Assembly: GCA_028280845.1 (NCBI GenBank)
Contig: JANQKZ010000015.1
Coordinates: 1 to 62,797, forward strand
Length of the DNA: 62,797 nucleotides
Direction: 5' to 3'
Source of the DNA: Opitutales bacterium
GTDB lineage: Bacteria > Verrucomicrobiota > Verrucomicrobiia > Opitutales > JABSRG01
In this document: positions 1 through 8,278 of the stretch, piece after piece
How positions within the stretch are numbered: the stretch's first letter is position 1
Layout of the letters: the number at the start of each line of letters is the position of its first letter
Position numbers and translations under genes: made by a program
Notes under the pieces: model-generated
What the model was told of the DNA's origin: nothing
Seen by the model: the letters and a program-made list of their open reading frames with translations, nothing else
Databases searched by the model: none

Positions 1-144
1 GAATGGCCCTAAGTTAAGGCAAGCATCCAAATATTCTAGCCACGTTGACAAGCAACGGGCCCTACAATTGGGCTTAGTTCGTAGGGCCTCCTGCTTGCAG
101 GATGGCCGCCCACCCCTGAAAAGGAGCTTAACTTAGTGCCATTC
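1..144. mobile_element. MITE-like element with terminal inverted repeats
   Basis: The first 18 bases (GAATGGCCCTAAGTTAAG) are matched by the reverse complement of 126-144 with one mismatch, giving terminal inverted repeats about 144 bases apart. The interior folds further: GGCCCTAC (59-66 region) pairs with GTAGGGCC (81-88), and 85-107 forms a roughly 10-bp hairpin around CCTGC-TT-GCAGG. No reading frame of note lies inside, so this looks like a non-autonomous miniature element. The left tip falls exactly on base 1, so the element may be incomplete or may mark an assembly break. Target duplications cannot be judged because the left flank is absent. Confidence 0.6.
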
Positions 145-218
145 GAATCTATCCCTTATGGCGTGAATAATGCCCGTGAATAGGTATTGTGCATTATGGG
201 TGGGTAGGGAGATAGTCG

Positions 219-674
219 TTGTCGGGGCGTCCAGCTTTTCGTAAAACCATTAGTATGAGCGAGCAACTCTTGAGAGATCCTGCGTTGGAGATTACGCCGG
301 ACCTTTTGAAATCGGAAACCGGCCGGTACTACCCAGCCCTTCGGGATTTTCTTAACGAGATGGGAACCGATTCCCATCCTTTTCAGACGGAATGGCGTTT
401 CTATAAAGATGGGAAGGCCTGGCTTTGTAAGATTTCTTACAAAAAGAAAACGGTGGCTTGGGTGTCGCTTTGGCCCCGCCATTTCAAGGTCGGCTTGTAT
501 TTTACGGAGAAAAGCGGGGGAGGGATCCCTGCCCTCGAGATCGATGAAGGCCTTAAACAGGCCTATCGCTCAGGGAAACCGATCGGTAAACTAAAACCGC
601 TGATCGCCGAGATTACCAAAAAGCCCCAGCTCCGCGATGTGTATCTGCTCATGCGTTACAAGGCGGGAATTTGA
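219..674 (+). CDS. DUF3788 family protein
   Basis: A small soluble protein of 151 residues matching the general pattern of DUF3788: a hydrophilic N-terminus, then a W-x-F/Y...K...W-L core (EWRFYKDGKAWLCKISYKKK), a beta-rich middle (VAWVSLWPRHFKVGLYFTEK) and a C-terminal helix ending DVYLLMRYK. The family has no firmly assigned biochemical role. There are two possible starts. A TTG at 219 has an AGGGAG about 8 bases upstream. The ATG at 255 gives 139 residues (MSEQLLRD) but has no visible ribosome site. It stands alone, between the MITE-like element and the convergent TPR gene. Confidence 0.7.
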   Translation: MSGRPAFRKTISMSEQLLRDPALEITPDLLKSETGRYYPALRDFLNEMGTDSHPFQTEWRFYKDGKAWLCKISYKKKTVAWVSLWPRHFKVGLYFTEKSGGGIPALEIDEGLKQAYRSGKPIGKLKPLIAEITKKPQLRDVYLLMRYKAGI

Positions 675-811
675 CGTCGGGGGTTTACTCAGCAGCATGG
701 GTAGAAGCAGGGCGGGAGATCATTTCGAAAATGGAACCACGATCGACGCTAGAAATCGTTAAGGGGAATTCCATTCGTGGAGATAAGCGCTAAAAACGTG
801 CGGCTTTTCCT

Positions 812-1855
812 CTATCCCAGATTTTCCAAGGCTTCCTGGGCGACTTCGAGATTGGGCTCGAGGATGAGGGCTTGTTCGTAGGCCTGGCGGGCTGCGGCAG
901 GGTCGCTTCGGTTTTCGTAGATCATGCCGAGTCGCCAGTAGGCGGAGGCATGGGAGGGGACCCCGGGCCGTTCGTCCCACGCGATGTACTGTTTGAGGGC
1001 CGCTTCCCCCCGATCGAGCTGTTGGCCGGAGAGAGCGGCATACTTCCCGAGTTGGTAAGTGGCGGAAAAATCTTCAGGATCAGTCTCCAGCAGGAAATCA
1101 ATCGACTGGATAGCGAGATTGTACTCCTCCCGGTTATTGGCTAAGATAACGAGGGCAAAGTGTCCCCGGCGATCGTCAGGTTCTAATGCAATCGCCTGCT
1201 TGAGTTCGAGCAGGGCCCGATCGAATTTTTCTTCGTGAAAGGCGATCCTTGCCCTGGCGAGGTGTCCCATGAAGGGATTCACCTGGGAGAAGTCATCCGC
1301 CATACGCTTCGCTTTGCGCATACTTCCGCCGACGATTCCCGGGGCCTGGATATAATATTCAATCAGACCGAACCAGGGTTCCGGCAACGTGTGATCGAGC
1401 TCCATGGCCAGTTCATAATACTTTGTAATCTTACCCACCATAGTCGCCTTTGCGGCCAGGTTAACATCGACAATCCGGGCGCCGTAGGCGCTGCCGAGGC
1501 CGGCGGCATATTTTGCCTGTCGCGGGGCCAGCGTATGCGCCTTGCGCATCCAAGCGAGTCCAGACTTGGAGTCTCCCCGGAGCAGGTAGAGCCGGGAGCG
1601 TAAATATGCGACTTCGGGATGTTCGGGATAGGCGTCGACGTAAGGGAGGAGGCGCTCCTCAGCCCGGTCGAGTTGGCTTTCATCCATCCATTCGTTGATT
1701 TCCTCCAGTTCGGCTTCTGTGGGAGGGGAGGCCGCCGTGGACAGGAGGCCGCATGCAGGAGCCAGGAGGCAAAAGAGAAGTAAGGCAATCGGCCTTGGGC
1801 GGCCATCGCCCCTTTTCCAAAGTCTGAAAGCTGGGAACGGAGGACCGGCTCTCAC
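812..1855 (-). CDS. TPR-repeat lipoprotein
   Basis: A 347-residue protein with a hydrophobic N-terminal segment ending in a lipobox (LLAPAC, Cys near residue 35), so it is probably a lipoprotein facing the periplasm. The rest is helical with several tetratricopeptide-like units, for example around AERLLPYVDAYPEHPEVAYLRS, the segment ALLELKQAIALEPDD, and the last unit AYEQALILEPNLEVAQ. TPRs serve as protein-binding scaffolds, and the partner is unknown. The GTG start overlaps the stop of the upstream hydrolase in a GTGA arrangement, so the two are probably translationally coupled. Confidence 0.8.
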   Translation of the reverse strand: MRAGPPFPAFRLWKRGDGRPRPIALLLFCLLAPACGLLSTAASPPTEAELEEINEWMDESQLDRAEERLLPYVDAYPEHPEVAYLRSRLYLLRGDSKSGLAWMRKAHTLAPRQAKYAAGLGSAYGARIVDVNLAAKATMVGKITKYYELAMELDHTLPEPWFGLIEYYIQAPGIVGGSMRKAKRMADDFSQVNPFMGHLARARIAFHEEKFDRALLELKQAIALEPDDRRGHFALVILANNREEYNLAIQSIDFLLETDPEDFSATYQLGKYAALSGQQLDRGEAALKQYIAWDERPGVPSHASAYWRLGMIYENRSDPAAARQAYEQALILEPNLEVAQEALENLG

Positions 1856-2763
1856 TTTTGGGCTTCCTCAGGTTGCAGGAGTTTGAGAATGGCGTCCTTG
1901 ATGAGGTCCGGCCGAGTCCAGGGGATAAAGTGATTCAATTCGGGATGCATGTATACCTCGACCGCACTATGCGCAAAGGTGTTCTTCACATAATCTGCAT
2001 TTCCCGGGGGGACCAGCGTGTCTTGCTCTCCTTGGATGACGATGACGGGAATCCTGAGTAGAGGCAGCAGGGGTTCCATGGCCTCGAGCTCACCACGGAG
2101 GGGCATGATTTCATCGTTTGAGGTTTTGAGTGCTCCCGGCAGAAAGAGGCGAACGAACCCATTATCAGCCGCTTTGTTATACCAGCGGTGCACCTCTAAT
2201 TCCGGGCTGATGGAGGGGGCGACCAGAATGAGTCCATCCACCTTGTGCGGATGGTCCACTGCCATGCGAACGGCCACAGGACCACCGAGGGAATGGCCGA
2301 CGAGGATGGCTTTGCGAGGCGCACAGGTGTTTTGCCGGTCGAGGAGGGGGGCCAGTACGTCAGATTGCTCGGTCAGGGTGAGCGCGGGGCCGCCCAGCTC
2401 ACTTTGGCCAAAACCCGGACGATCCGGAGCGACCAGATGGGCCTGGTGGCGAAGATCCGCGTCCGCCATGAAGGTAATAAAATTATCCCAGCTCCCGGGG
2501 GATCCATGGATGAAGACGACCATAGGCATTTCTCGATTCCCGGTCTCGGCAAAGCCGATGGTTCGATTCCCCAGGGAGTAGCTTGCATAAACCGGTTCCG
2601 ATAAGGAACGGCTGGCAAAGACTCTGGCGATTTCATCGTCGTTCATACTGAACGATACACAGCCTGAAATGCCAAGCAAGGCAAAGGCTCCTGAAGCGAG
2701 TAGGGCAAGCAGGGCGTAAAACCATTTGTGGGAACCCAGTCGTTTGAGGAAGCACGTCGGCAT
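1852..2763 (-). CDS. Alpha/beta-hydrolase lipoprotein
   Basis: A 303-residue alpha/beta-hydrolase fold enzyme anchored by an N-terminal hydrophobic segment with a lipobox (LLGISGC). The catalytic triad is readable: the nucleophile Ser in GHSLGG (about residue 155), the acid Asp in QGEQDTLVPPGN, and the His in PELNHFIPW near the C-terminus. HGSPGSWDNF supplies the oxyanion-hole region and APDRPGFGQS is typical of the fold. Substrate cannot be inferred; esterase, lipase or haloalkane-type hydrolysis are all possible. It is the first gene of a two-gene operon with the TPR lipoprotein, overlapping by 4 bases. Confidence 0.85.
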   Translation of the reverse strand: MPTCFLKRLGSHKWFYALLALLASGAFALLGISGCVSFSMNDDEIARVFASRSLSEPVYASYSLGNRTIGFAETGNREMPMVVFIHGSPGSWDNFITFMADADLRHQAHLVAPDRPGFGQSELGGPALTLTEQSDVLAPLLDRQNTCAPRKAILVGHSLGGPVAVRMAVDHPHKVDGLILVAPSISPELEVHRWYNKAADNGFVRLFLPGALKTSNDEIMPLRGELEAMEPLLPLLRIPVIVIQGEQDTLVPPGNADYVKNTFAHSAVEVYMHPELNHFIPWTRPDLIKDAILKLLQPEEAQK

Positions 2764-2896
2764 TGGATTATTTTACCACGAATGGAGGCGAATGGACATG
2801 GATATGGCACCTTACTCCTCCAAACCGGAGAAATCTTAGTGTCTCTGCGCCTTTATGAGCGTATTTTGAGTAAGGTGAAGGGGCGGAAGTATTGGA
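2764..2896. other. Intergenic tract of degenerate low-complexity sequence
   Basis: This spacer contains a phrase-like stretch (ACCACGAATGGAGGCGAATG followed by TTAGTGTCTCTGCGCC). It reads like decayed internally repetitive intergenic sequence. A related fragment, ATTCCATTCGTGGAG, lies at 768-782 in the opposite orientation. No gene, terminator or clear promoter was found. Confidence 0.35.
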
Positions 2897-3472
2897 TCAG
2901 GTTTGGGCGAAGTGGAGATAAAAGGTACGCATGACTTCGCGAAGGTTGCCCTGATGGGTACTAAAGGCGGTTTGGAGCTGGCTCTCTTCGCTGGGGGTCA
3001 GAGAGCGGGCGAGGAAAGTTTCTGCCATGCTTTGGGCGATCTCAGGTTGGGGGCGGGTAGCCCAGAGTGTGGGGAGGCGGGTAGGGCGGTGTGCCGAGAG
3101 GAGCAGCCCCGGACGACTGTGAAACACGCTATAGACGTTTCGGCGGGTCCAACGGGGGACCCATTCCCAGCCGTCGAGGAAGAGGATCTGGTCTGGTCCC
3201 AGGTGATGAAGCGCGATGCGGAGGCGTCGGGCATCCTGCTGATTAAAGCCATCCTGGAAACCGATCCAGGCAGTGGGGATGTCCTGGATTTCGAGGTGTT
3301 GGCGGAAATCCTCCATCCACACCGTTTTGCCGGTGCCGTGGGGGCCTACCACAGCGCCGCGGCGCCCATGGTGCTTAAAACGGCTATAGAGGGACGACCA
3401 GTCGGTGCCCTCCAGGCGGTAGCGAAACTTATCGACTTGGTCGGACCGAAAGGGATTTGATTTCGCTTTCAT
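2897..3472 (-). CDS. P-loop ATPase, hypothetical
   Basis: With the start set at the ATG of MKAKSNPFRSDQ the protein has 191 residues. A longer frame extends upstream to 3625 but runs through the preceding gene and looks spurious. It carries a clean Walker A motif (GPHGTGKT, residues 43-50) and a Walker B-like strand (ILFLDGWEWV), followed by a sensor-like strand (LLLSAHRPT). This is an AAA/STAND-type nucleotide-binding core without an obvious second domain. The C-terminus (SLTPSEESQLQTAF...GNLREVMRTFY) resembles the small helical lid of AAA modules. The start lies 44 bases inside the upstream gene, so the two are probably coupled. The role is unknown; it may act with the adjacent membrane protein. 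Confidence 0.7.
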   Translation of the reverse strand: MKAKSNPFRSDQVDKFRYRLEGTDWSSLYSRFKHHGRRGAVVGPHGTGKTVWMEDFRQHLEIQDIPTAWIGFQDGFNQQDARRLRIALHHLGPDQILFLDGWEWVPRWTRRNVYSVFHSRPGLLLSAHRPTRLPTLWATRPQPEIAQSMAETFLARSLTPSEESQLQTAFSTHQGNLREVMRTFYLHFAQT

Positions 3473-3842
3473 AGGTGGTTTTTGAGATATCGATTTCTGC
3501 CTCACCATGGGTGAGGATGAGGGGGCGGAAGGCTTTATCCTTTCCCTTTTTGAGGGAGCATTCAATGCCCCAGAGAAAGGAGATGAGGCGGCCTGAGCAG
3601 GAGAGTGGGCCCTCGGGCATAACAAAAGAAAAGGTTTGCTTTCCTATGGTGCCCGGGTTGTTCACCATGATGGTTTCAACCAGTTCCTCATCCCGGGTTC
3701 CTTTTCCTTCGGTATACCAGCCCAGGTTGATTTGGATGGTCTCGGGGTCATCCTGAAGATCCCATAAGGCCTCACCGGCTACTGTTTGCCCGGGGCGTGC
3801 AATCCTGGTGTCGCATTCGAGGAGAATCGTGTTTTCGGCCAT
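3429..3842 (-). CDS. Small beta-rich (arrestin-like) hypothetical protein
   Basis: A 137-residue protein without a signal peptide. The alternation of short beta-strands (ILLECDTRIARPGQTVAGEALW, ETIQINLGWYTEGKG, KQTFSFVMPEGPLSCSG, RLISFLWGIECSL) resembles an arrestin/Spo0M-like beta-sandwich. The C-terminal half of the adjacent DUF3592 protein shows a similar pattern (PGTPRLGEPCEVTW, GQQTFSLPVD, IQWTFKIH), so this gene may be a duplicated, separated copy of that domain. It sits 6 bases downstream of that gene and overlaps the P-loop gene that follows, forming a three-gene operon. The fold call is an inference from strand pattern only. Confidence 0.6.
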   Translation of the reverse strand: MAENTILLECDTRIARPGQTVAGEALWDLQDDPETIQINLGWYTEGKGTRDEELVETIMVNNPGTIGKQTFSFVMPEGPLSCSGRLISFLWGIECSLKKGKDKAFRPLILTHGEAEIDISKTTYESEIKSLSVRPSR

Positions 3843-3848
3843 GTTAGA

Positions 3849-5054
3849 TTAACGATGTGGGGGGAGCACGGAGATAGGGAAGACCCCGGAAATGTCAGGC
3901 CAACGGTGTATGTTGGAATGAATCTTGAAGGTCCACTGGATTTCGTTGTTCGACGCCTTGTAGGAATGCATGGTGTCGACCGGCAAACTGAAGGTTTGCT
4001 GGCCGGTGGTCCGCAGGCTGGTCTTGTCCTGGTCGACTAAGATGACCTGCTCAAAAATATTGCGATCCGTCGTGGTGTCGGTCCCGCGTCGGTAGGTAGC
4101 AATTTCCTCGGCCTCCAAGACAATTTTCAGGCTGTCGAGGCGCCCCGTGTTTCCCTCCATAAACCAGGTGACCTCGCAGGGCTCACCCAGGCGTGGTGTG
4201 CCCGGGGTGAGGGTCAAGCGGACCTTTGGGTTAAAGAGGGCGAGAAAGGAATAGAGCACGAGAAAAACCAAACCGATGCCGACCAGAACAAAGGGAATGA
4301 GGAAGAGGGTAAGGAACCACTCCGGGTGGCCCCGAGCAAATCCCTTGATGACCTGGAAGAGAAAGACGGACACAATGCCGTTCCAAAAGGCGGCGAAGAA
4401 CAGGGAGCCGACAAGTTGTGTCACCCTTCCGACTTCGGGAGAGAGGTCGAGGGGATCAGGATTGGCGTCGGGCATCCCATTCTTAACCCCGTAGGCGACT
4501 TTTTTCCGTCGGCGCTTTCCGCGAAAACCAGCCCGGTTTTGTTTGCCGGAGGATGTTTTTGAAAAAACTCCAAACATGAGGGCAGCTCCAACAGCGATGA
4601 AAATGAGGGAGAAGAGGGTGATAAAGACCGGTAACCATCCCAAGCTGCGGGACAGGATGGCTTCCTCCGGGTTTTTAGGATTCACGTAACAGATGGCGGT
4701 GGAGCCCGGGGGGTAGCGGTCGACCACTTTTTGCTTTCCCTTCCTCCCACTGCTGCTCATCCCGATAAAATTGTAGCGGTCTTCGGTGTAGATGCCTTCG
4801 GCGTAGCGGTATTGGTAAGTGATGGAAATCTGGTAGGTCTCCCCATCCCCTGTGACTCGGCTGGAGATGATCCGGCACTCCGCTTCGTCCCAACCGAAGC
4901 TGCCAACCACTTTGATGAAGGGACCGAGGGCCCCGATCCACAGGATGAAGAGGCCCGCCCCGAAGAAAGGAAGACCGAAGAGGAAGAGAAAGATCCTTCC
5001 GCCAAGGCCGCCTTTTTGAGGAGACTGGAAACCGGTATTGGGGGCGGTGGACAT
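3849..5054 (-). CDS. DUF3592 membrane protein with C-terminal beta-sandwich
   Basis: A 401-residue inner-membrane protein. A transmembrane helix near 22-50 is followed by an extracytoplasmic DUF3592 domain (AECRIISSRV...YQISITYQYRYAEG...DRYPPGSTAICYVNPKNPEEA), a second helix (LPVFITLFSLIFIAVGAALMFG), two further helices around 225-285, and a C-terminal beta-rich region from about residue 285 (LTLTPGTPRLGEPCEVTWF) that looks arrestin-like. It heads the operon with the small beta protein and the P-loop ATPase. The function of the family is not established. Confidence 0.75.
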   Translation of the reverse strand: MSTAPNTGFQSPQKGGLGGRIFLFLFGLPFFGAGLFILWIGALGPFIKVVGSFGWDEAECRIISSRVTGDGETYQISITYQYRYAEGIYTEDRYNFIGMSSSGRKGKQKVVDRYPPGSTAICYVNPKNPEEAILSRSLGWLPVFITLFSLIFIAVGAALMFGVFSKTSSGKQNRAGFRGKRRRKKVAYGVKNGMPDANPDPLDLSPEVGRVTQLVGSLFFAAFWNGIVSVFLFQVIKGFARGHPEWFLTLFLIPFVLVGIGLVFLVLYSFLALFNPKVRLTLTPGTPRLGEPCEVTWFMEGNTGRLDSLKIVLEAEEIATYRRGTDTTTDRNIFEQVILVDQDKTSLRTTGQQTFSLPVDTMHSYKASNNEIQWTFKIHSNIHRWPDISGVFPISVLPPHR

Positions 5055-5125
5055 GCGAGGCGGCGAGAGGGGTGCTGCGGGGAATAAGAGTAAGGGATTC
5101 CAACAACTGAAGACTGAAAGCTCTA

Positions 5126-6148
5126 TCAGGCGGCGGGCAGGTAGTCGCGGCCGATTTCATAGCCTAGGGGTTGGAGATGGGATTCTATTTTTTCGCGGGC
5201 ACCACGGGAGCCGACGTAGAGGAGAAGGAAGATATCGCCGGGGTCGGGAAGGACGGATGGGTCGGAGATGGGAATGCCGCGCCATTCGAGTCCGGTTTTG
5301 TTGTCGTCGATATCGATGAAGCGGTTGACGGGGACCCCTTTTTCCAAGAGGGGAGCGAGGCGCATGCGGGAGCGTTTGCCGGCACCCCAGACCCAGATCT
5401 CTTTTTTTCCCTGGAGGCGGCGCTCGATGAGGTGGGCGAGGTAGATCGCTTTAACCAAATAAAAGGCCTCGGTGCGGTAGCGCGAGTCGGTGCGCGACAT
5501 ACGGTCGGGGGAGTCATACCAGTCGAGCAGGATCTCAGGGCATTTCCCCGGGAGGACCCCGGCATCGATCCACCGCAACCAGAGTTCGTAGTCCTCGGGA
5601 AAGGGGCAATTCTCGTAGCCCCCGTGACTCTCAATGAGATGGCTATGGAAACAGATACTGGGGTGGGCAAAGGGAGATTCCACGAAGCGGTAGTTTTTAA
5701 TGTCCTGGGGTTCGACGAGCGAGTTGATCCAGTCGACATACAAGGCGTAGCCCAGATTGGCTTCCCGATCTCCACAGTAATTGACGCAGGAACCGACAAA
5801 CCCGATCTCCGTATGGGTTTCAAGAAATTGAACCTGGGTCTCAAGGCGCTGGGGATAGGCATAGTCGTCCGCATCCATGCGGGCGATGAATTTTCCGGTG
5901 GCCCGGGCGATCCCGAAATTCAGGGCATCCACGATACCCGACCCCGGATTGGTGAAGAGGCGAATTTTTGCGTTTTTGAAGCCGTGCGACTTGGCAATAT
6001 AGGGCGAGGTGTCTAAAGAATGATCATCGACCAGGATGAGCTCCCAGTCCTTTAAGGTCTGCTTCTCGATCGATTCGATGGCGCGAGCCAGGGTAACTTC
6101 AGCGTTTTTGACCGGGAGGATGACGGATACGACCGGGGAGGATGCCAT
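5126..6148 (-). CDS. GT2 family glycosyltransferase with C-terminal Rossmann-like domain
   Basis: A 340-residue enzyme whose first 230 residues form a GT-A glycosyltransferase domain: VSVILPVKNAEVTLARAI, the nucleotide-binding ELILVDDHS, and the metal-binding MDADD motif (FIARMDADDYAYPQR). The C-terminal 90 residues (IWVWGAGKRSRMRLAPLL, then NRFIDIDDNKTG and FLLLYVGSRGA) form a separate Rossmann-like module like those in sugar-modifying enzymes. The donor and acceptor sugars are unknown. It is likely cytosolic or membrane-associated and active in surface polysaccharide or glycoconjugate assembly. It lies 71 bases upstream of the DUF3592 operon on the same strand. Confidence 0.85.
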   Translation of the reverse strand: MASSPVVSVILPVKNAEVTLARAIESIEKQTLKDWELILVDDHSLDTSPYIAKSHGFKNAKIRLFTNPGSGIVDALNFGIARATGKFIARMDADDYAYPQRLETQVQFLETHTEIGFVGSCVNYCGDREANLGYALYVDWINSLVEPQDIKNYRFVESPFAHPSICFHSHLIESHGGYENCPFPEDYELWLRWIDAGVLPGKCPEILLDWYDSPDRMSRTDSRYRTEAFYLVKAIYLAHLIERRLQGKKEIWVWGAGKRSRMRLAPLLEKGVPVNRFIDIDDNKTGLEWRGIPISDPSVLPDPGDIFLLLYVGSRGAREKIESHLQPLGYEIGRDYLPAA

Positions 6149-6182
6149 GGGGTGTAAAGCGGAAACAGCTCAAACCTAATCA

Positions 6183-8222
6183 TCAATTGGATTGCTGATC
6201 AAGGAATTCCATTTGGTCGAGGATATCCATGATGCTGAAGATCCCGACCAGCCGCTTATTTTCAGTGACCAGTACTTTGTTACTTCCCTTGCGGACCATG
6301 ATCTCGATCACTTGTTCAACAGATTGATCAGGATGGACTTGCGGCATATAAATGACCTGGAGGCCACCTAGGGTGGAGTCCTTAGTCACCTCTTTTTTGA
6401 GAATGTATTCGTAGATATCGTCACGTCGAAATACACCGAGGGCCTGTTTCTCCTCATTGCAAACCGGGTAAAAGGAATGGCGCCCCTGTTTCATCAAGGT
6501 CAGCGCATCGCGAACTGTGAGGTCCGGGGTCATATGGAGCGGGTCGGTTTTCATGACTGATTCCATTGGGGCGATGAGCAGTGGTCGGGGGACGGCGCGT
6601 TTGAGGGTATTGAGATCTTCCGTAGTCTGATAAGTCTGCGAGGTATGGGCGAGGAGATGGCGGAAAGGCTCGCTACTCGTCATGACCGCCTGGAATTCCT
6701 GTAAGCCGAGGGAAATGAGTCTGGATGGAGTTTGAGCGATGGCGGTATAGCGCCATTGTTTGTCCCCGAGCAGGGCCCGTTCACCAAAAAACTCTCCCGG
6801 TCGGATGGATTTGATGAGGGTATCACCGTCCATGATGTCGATTTGTCCATCTTTGAGGACATAGAAGGAGAAGGAGGGTTCGCCAGCGTTGAAGAGGATG
6901 TTGCCGGGCTCGAGGTAGACGTCTTTCAAGGACTGTGAGAATCGGGGATTGATGAGGTTGATGTCCTTGGGAAAGAAGAGGTCGAGGGTCCACTCCAGCA
7001 TGACTCGGAGCTTGCGGTCGAGGCCTGGGAGTTTCATGAGGTAGACGCTGCGCCACATCCACCAGGCGATGAAGCCGGAGAAGTGAAGCCCGAGGATATT
7101 GGCTACCGCGGTGCGATGGCCGATGGAGGCAAGTTCCCCGAGCCCGCGGAAGGTGAAAGCCAGGGGCTCTCCGGTTCCCTTGAGTAGGTCGCCGATATTT
7201 TCGCCAAGCAGGTCTCCCTGCCGCATGGCGAATTGGGCGGTGGGTGGACAGAAACCACCTTCGACAATGGGTACGGCGGCACAATCACCGGCGGCCCAGA
7301 GGCCTTCGTGCCCGGCGACCGCCATGGTATCCAGGGTAATGATACGTCCTTTATCGTGTGGGATATCCAGGTCCCGGCATAATTGGAGGACGAGGGGGTG
7401 GGGCGCGTTACCCACGGTTGAAATGACGAGGGAGGTTTCGATCTGGGTCCCGTCGTCGAGATAGACATAGTTAGCGGTGACCGCCTTGACCCGTTTTTCC
7501 ATGAACAACTCGAGCCCGCGCTGGACGAGTTTTTTCTCGGCATATTTCCCGAGGCTTTTACTTAGCGTGGGCAGCAAGTGATCCCGGCTATGAATGAGGC
7601 AGACGCGAAAATCGTCCGGACCGATGTTGGTGTAGAATTTGTGGATCGAGGCGAAGAGATCAAGGAGTTGGCCGGCGGTTTCGACCCCGGAGTAGCCGCC
7701 GCCCACGACGGCGAAGGAGAGCATACGTTTACGTAGTTGCGGGTCGGCTTGTAGATTGGCTTCTTCGAAGCGGGAGAGGGCCGTGGCGCGGAGTTTCATG
7801 GCATCTCCCACATTCTGCATAAGGTAGGCGTGTTCAGGCATGCCCGGGACCCGGCTCAGGTCGATGGTCGCCCCCATGGCGAGGACGAGGTGATCATAGG
7901 TGACTTCTATATTCTGGGAAAAACTGCCGGCATCGAGGGTGAGCCGTTTATTTTTGAAGTCGATGGTCGTGATGGTCCCTCGGTACACCTGAAGGCCGCG
8001 CGCCATGGTGCGTATCGGATTGACAACGAACCCGGGATTGAGGGCGGCACCGGCAACCTCCGGCAACATCGGTTGAAACACGAGGTAGTTTTCGTCGGCG
8101 ATGAGCCCGCAGTTCGCGGCTCGCTTTTTGCCAAGTGATTTGACAAGCGCCTTGGCACAGTAGACGCCAGTGAATCCGCCGCCGAGGATGGCGACTTCCA
8201 AGTGTGATTGAGCAGCCTTCAT
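6183..8222 (-). CDS. Type II NADH dehydrogenase fused to cNMP-binding and CBS domains
   Basis: A 679-residue three-part protein. Residues 1-410 are a pyridine-nucleotide-disulfide oxidoreductase of the NDH-2 type: an FAD-binding GGGFTGV (14-20), an NAD-binding GGGYSGVET (174-182) and the second FAD motif AAGDCAAVP (310-318). Residues 385-425 carry the hydrophobic/basic stretch typical of NDH-2 membrane attachment (GFIAWWMWRSVYLMKLPG). Residues 430-540 form a cyclic-nucleotide-binding domain with a phosphate cassette FGERALL...RYTA (479-494), and residues 550-675 hold a CBS pair. NDH-2 passes electrons from NADH to quinone without pumping protons. The fused sensor domains suggest control by cyclic nucleotide and adenylate ligands (inference). 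Confidence 0.85.
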   Translation of the reverse strand: MKAAQSHLEVAILGGGFTGVYCAKALVKSLGKKRAANCGLIADENYLVFQPMLPEVAGAALNPGFVVNPIRTMARGLQVYRGTITTIDFKNKRLTLDAGSFSQNIEVTYDHLVLAMGATIDLSRVPGMPEHAYLMQNVGDAMKLRATALSRFEEANLQADPQLRKRMLSFAVVGGGYSGVETAGQLLDLFASIHKFYTNIGPDDFRVCLIHSRDHLLPTLSKSLGKYAEKKLVQRGLELFMEKRVKAVTANYVYLDDGTQIETSLVISTVGNAPHPLVLQLCRDLDIPHDKGRIITLDTMAVAGHEGLWAAGDCAAVPIVEGGFCPPTAQFAMRQGDLLGENIGDLLKGTGEPLAFTFRGLGELASIGHRTAVANILGLHFSGFIAWWMWRSVYLMKLPGLDRKLRVMLEWTLDLFFPKDINLINPRFSQSLKDVYLEPGNILFNAGEPSFSFYVLKDGQIDIMDGDTLIKSIRPGEFFGERALLGDKQWRYTAIAQTPSRLISLGLQEFQAVMTSSEPFRHLLAHTSQTYQTTEDLNTLKRAVPRPLLIAPMESVMKTDPLHMTPDLTVRDALTLMKQGRHSFYPVCNEEKQALGVFRRDDIYEYILKKEVTKDSTLGGLQVIYMPQVHPDQSVEQVIEIMVRKGSNKVLVTENKRLVGIFSIMDILDQMEFLDQQSN

Positions 8223-8278
8223 AAAGGGGAGAGCGTTTCCACATTGATGAATAGTAGAAGGGGAGTAAATTACGGATA

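Noticed and set aside
3473-3625. N-terminal extension of the P-loop ATPase
   Set aside because: It lies out of frame inside the upstream gene and has the Ser/Pro/Ala-rich look of a shadow frame.
5171-6016. Plus-strand frame of 281 codons
   Set aside because: Antisense to the GT2 glycosyltransferase, which has full catalytic motifs.
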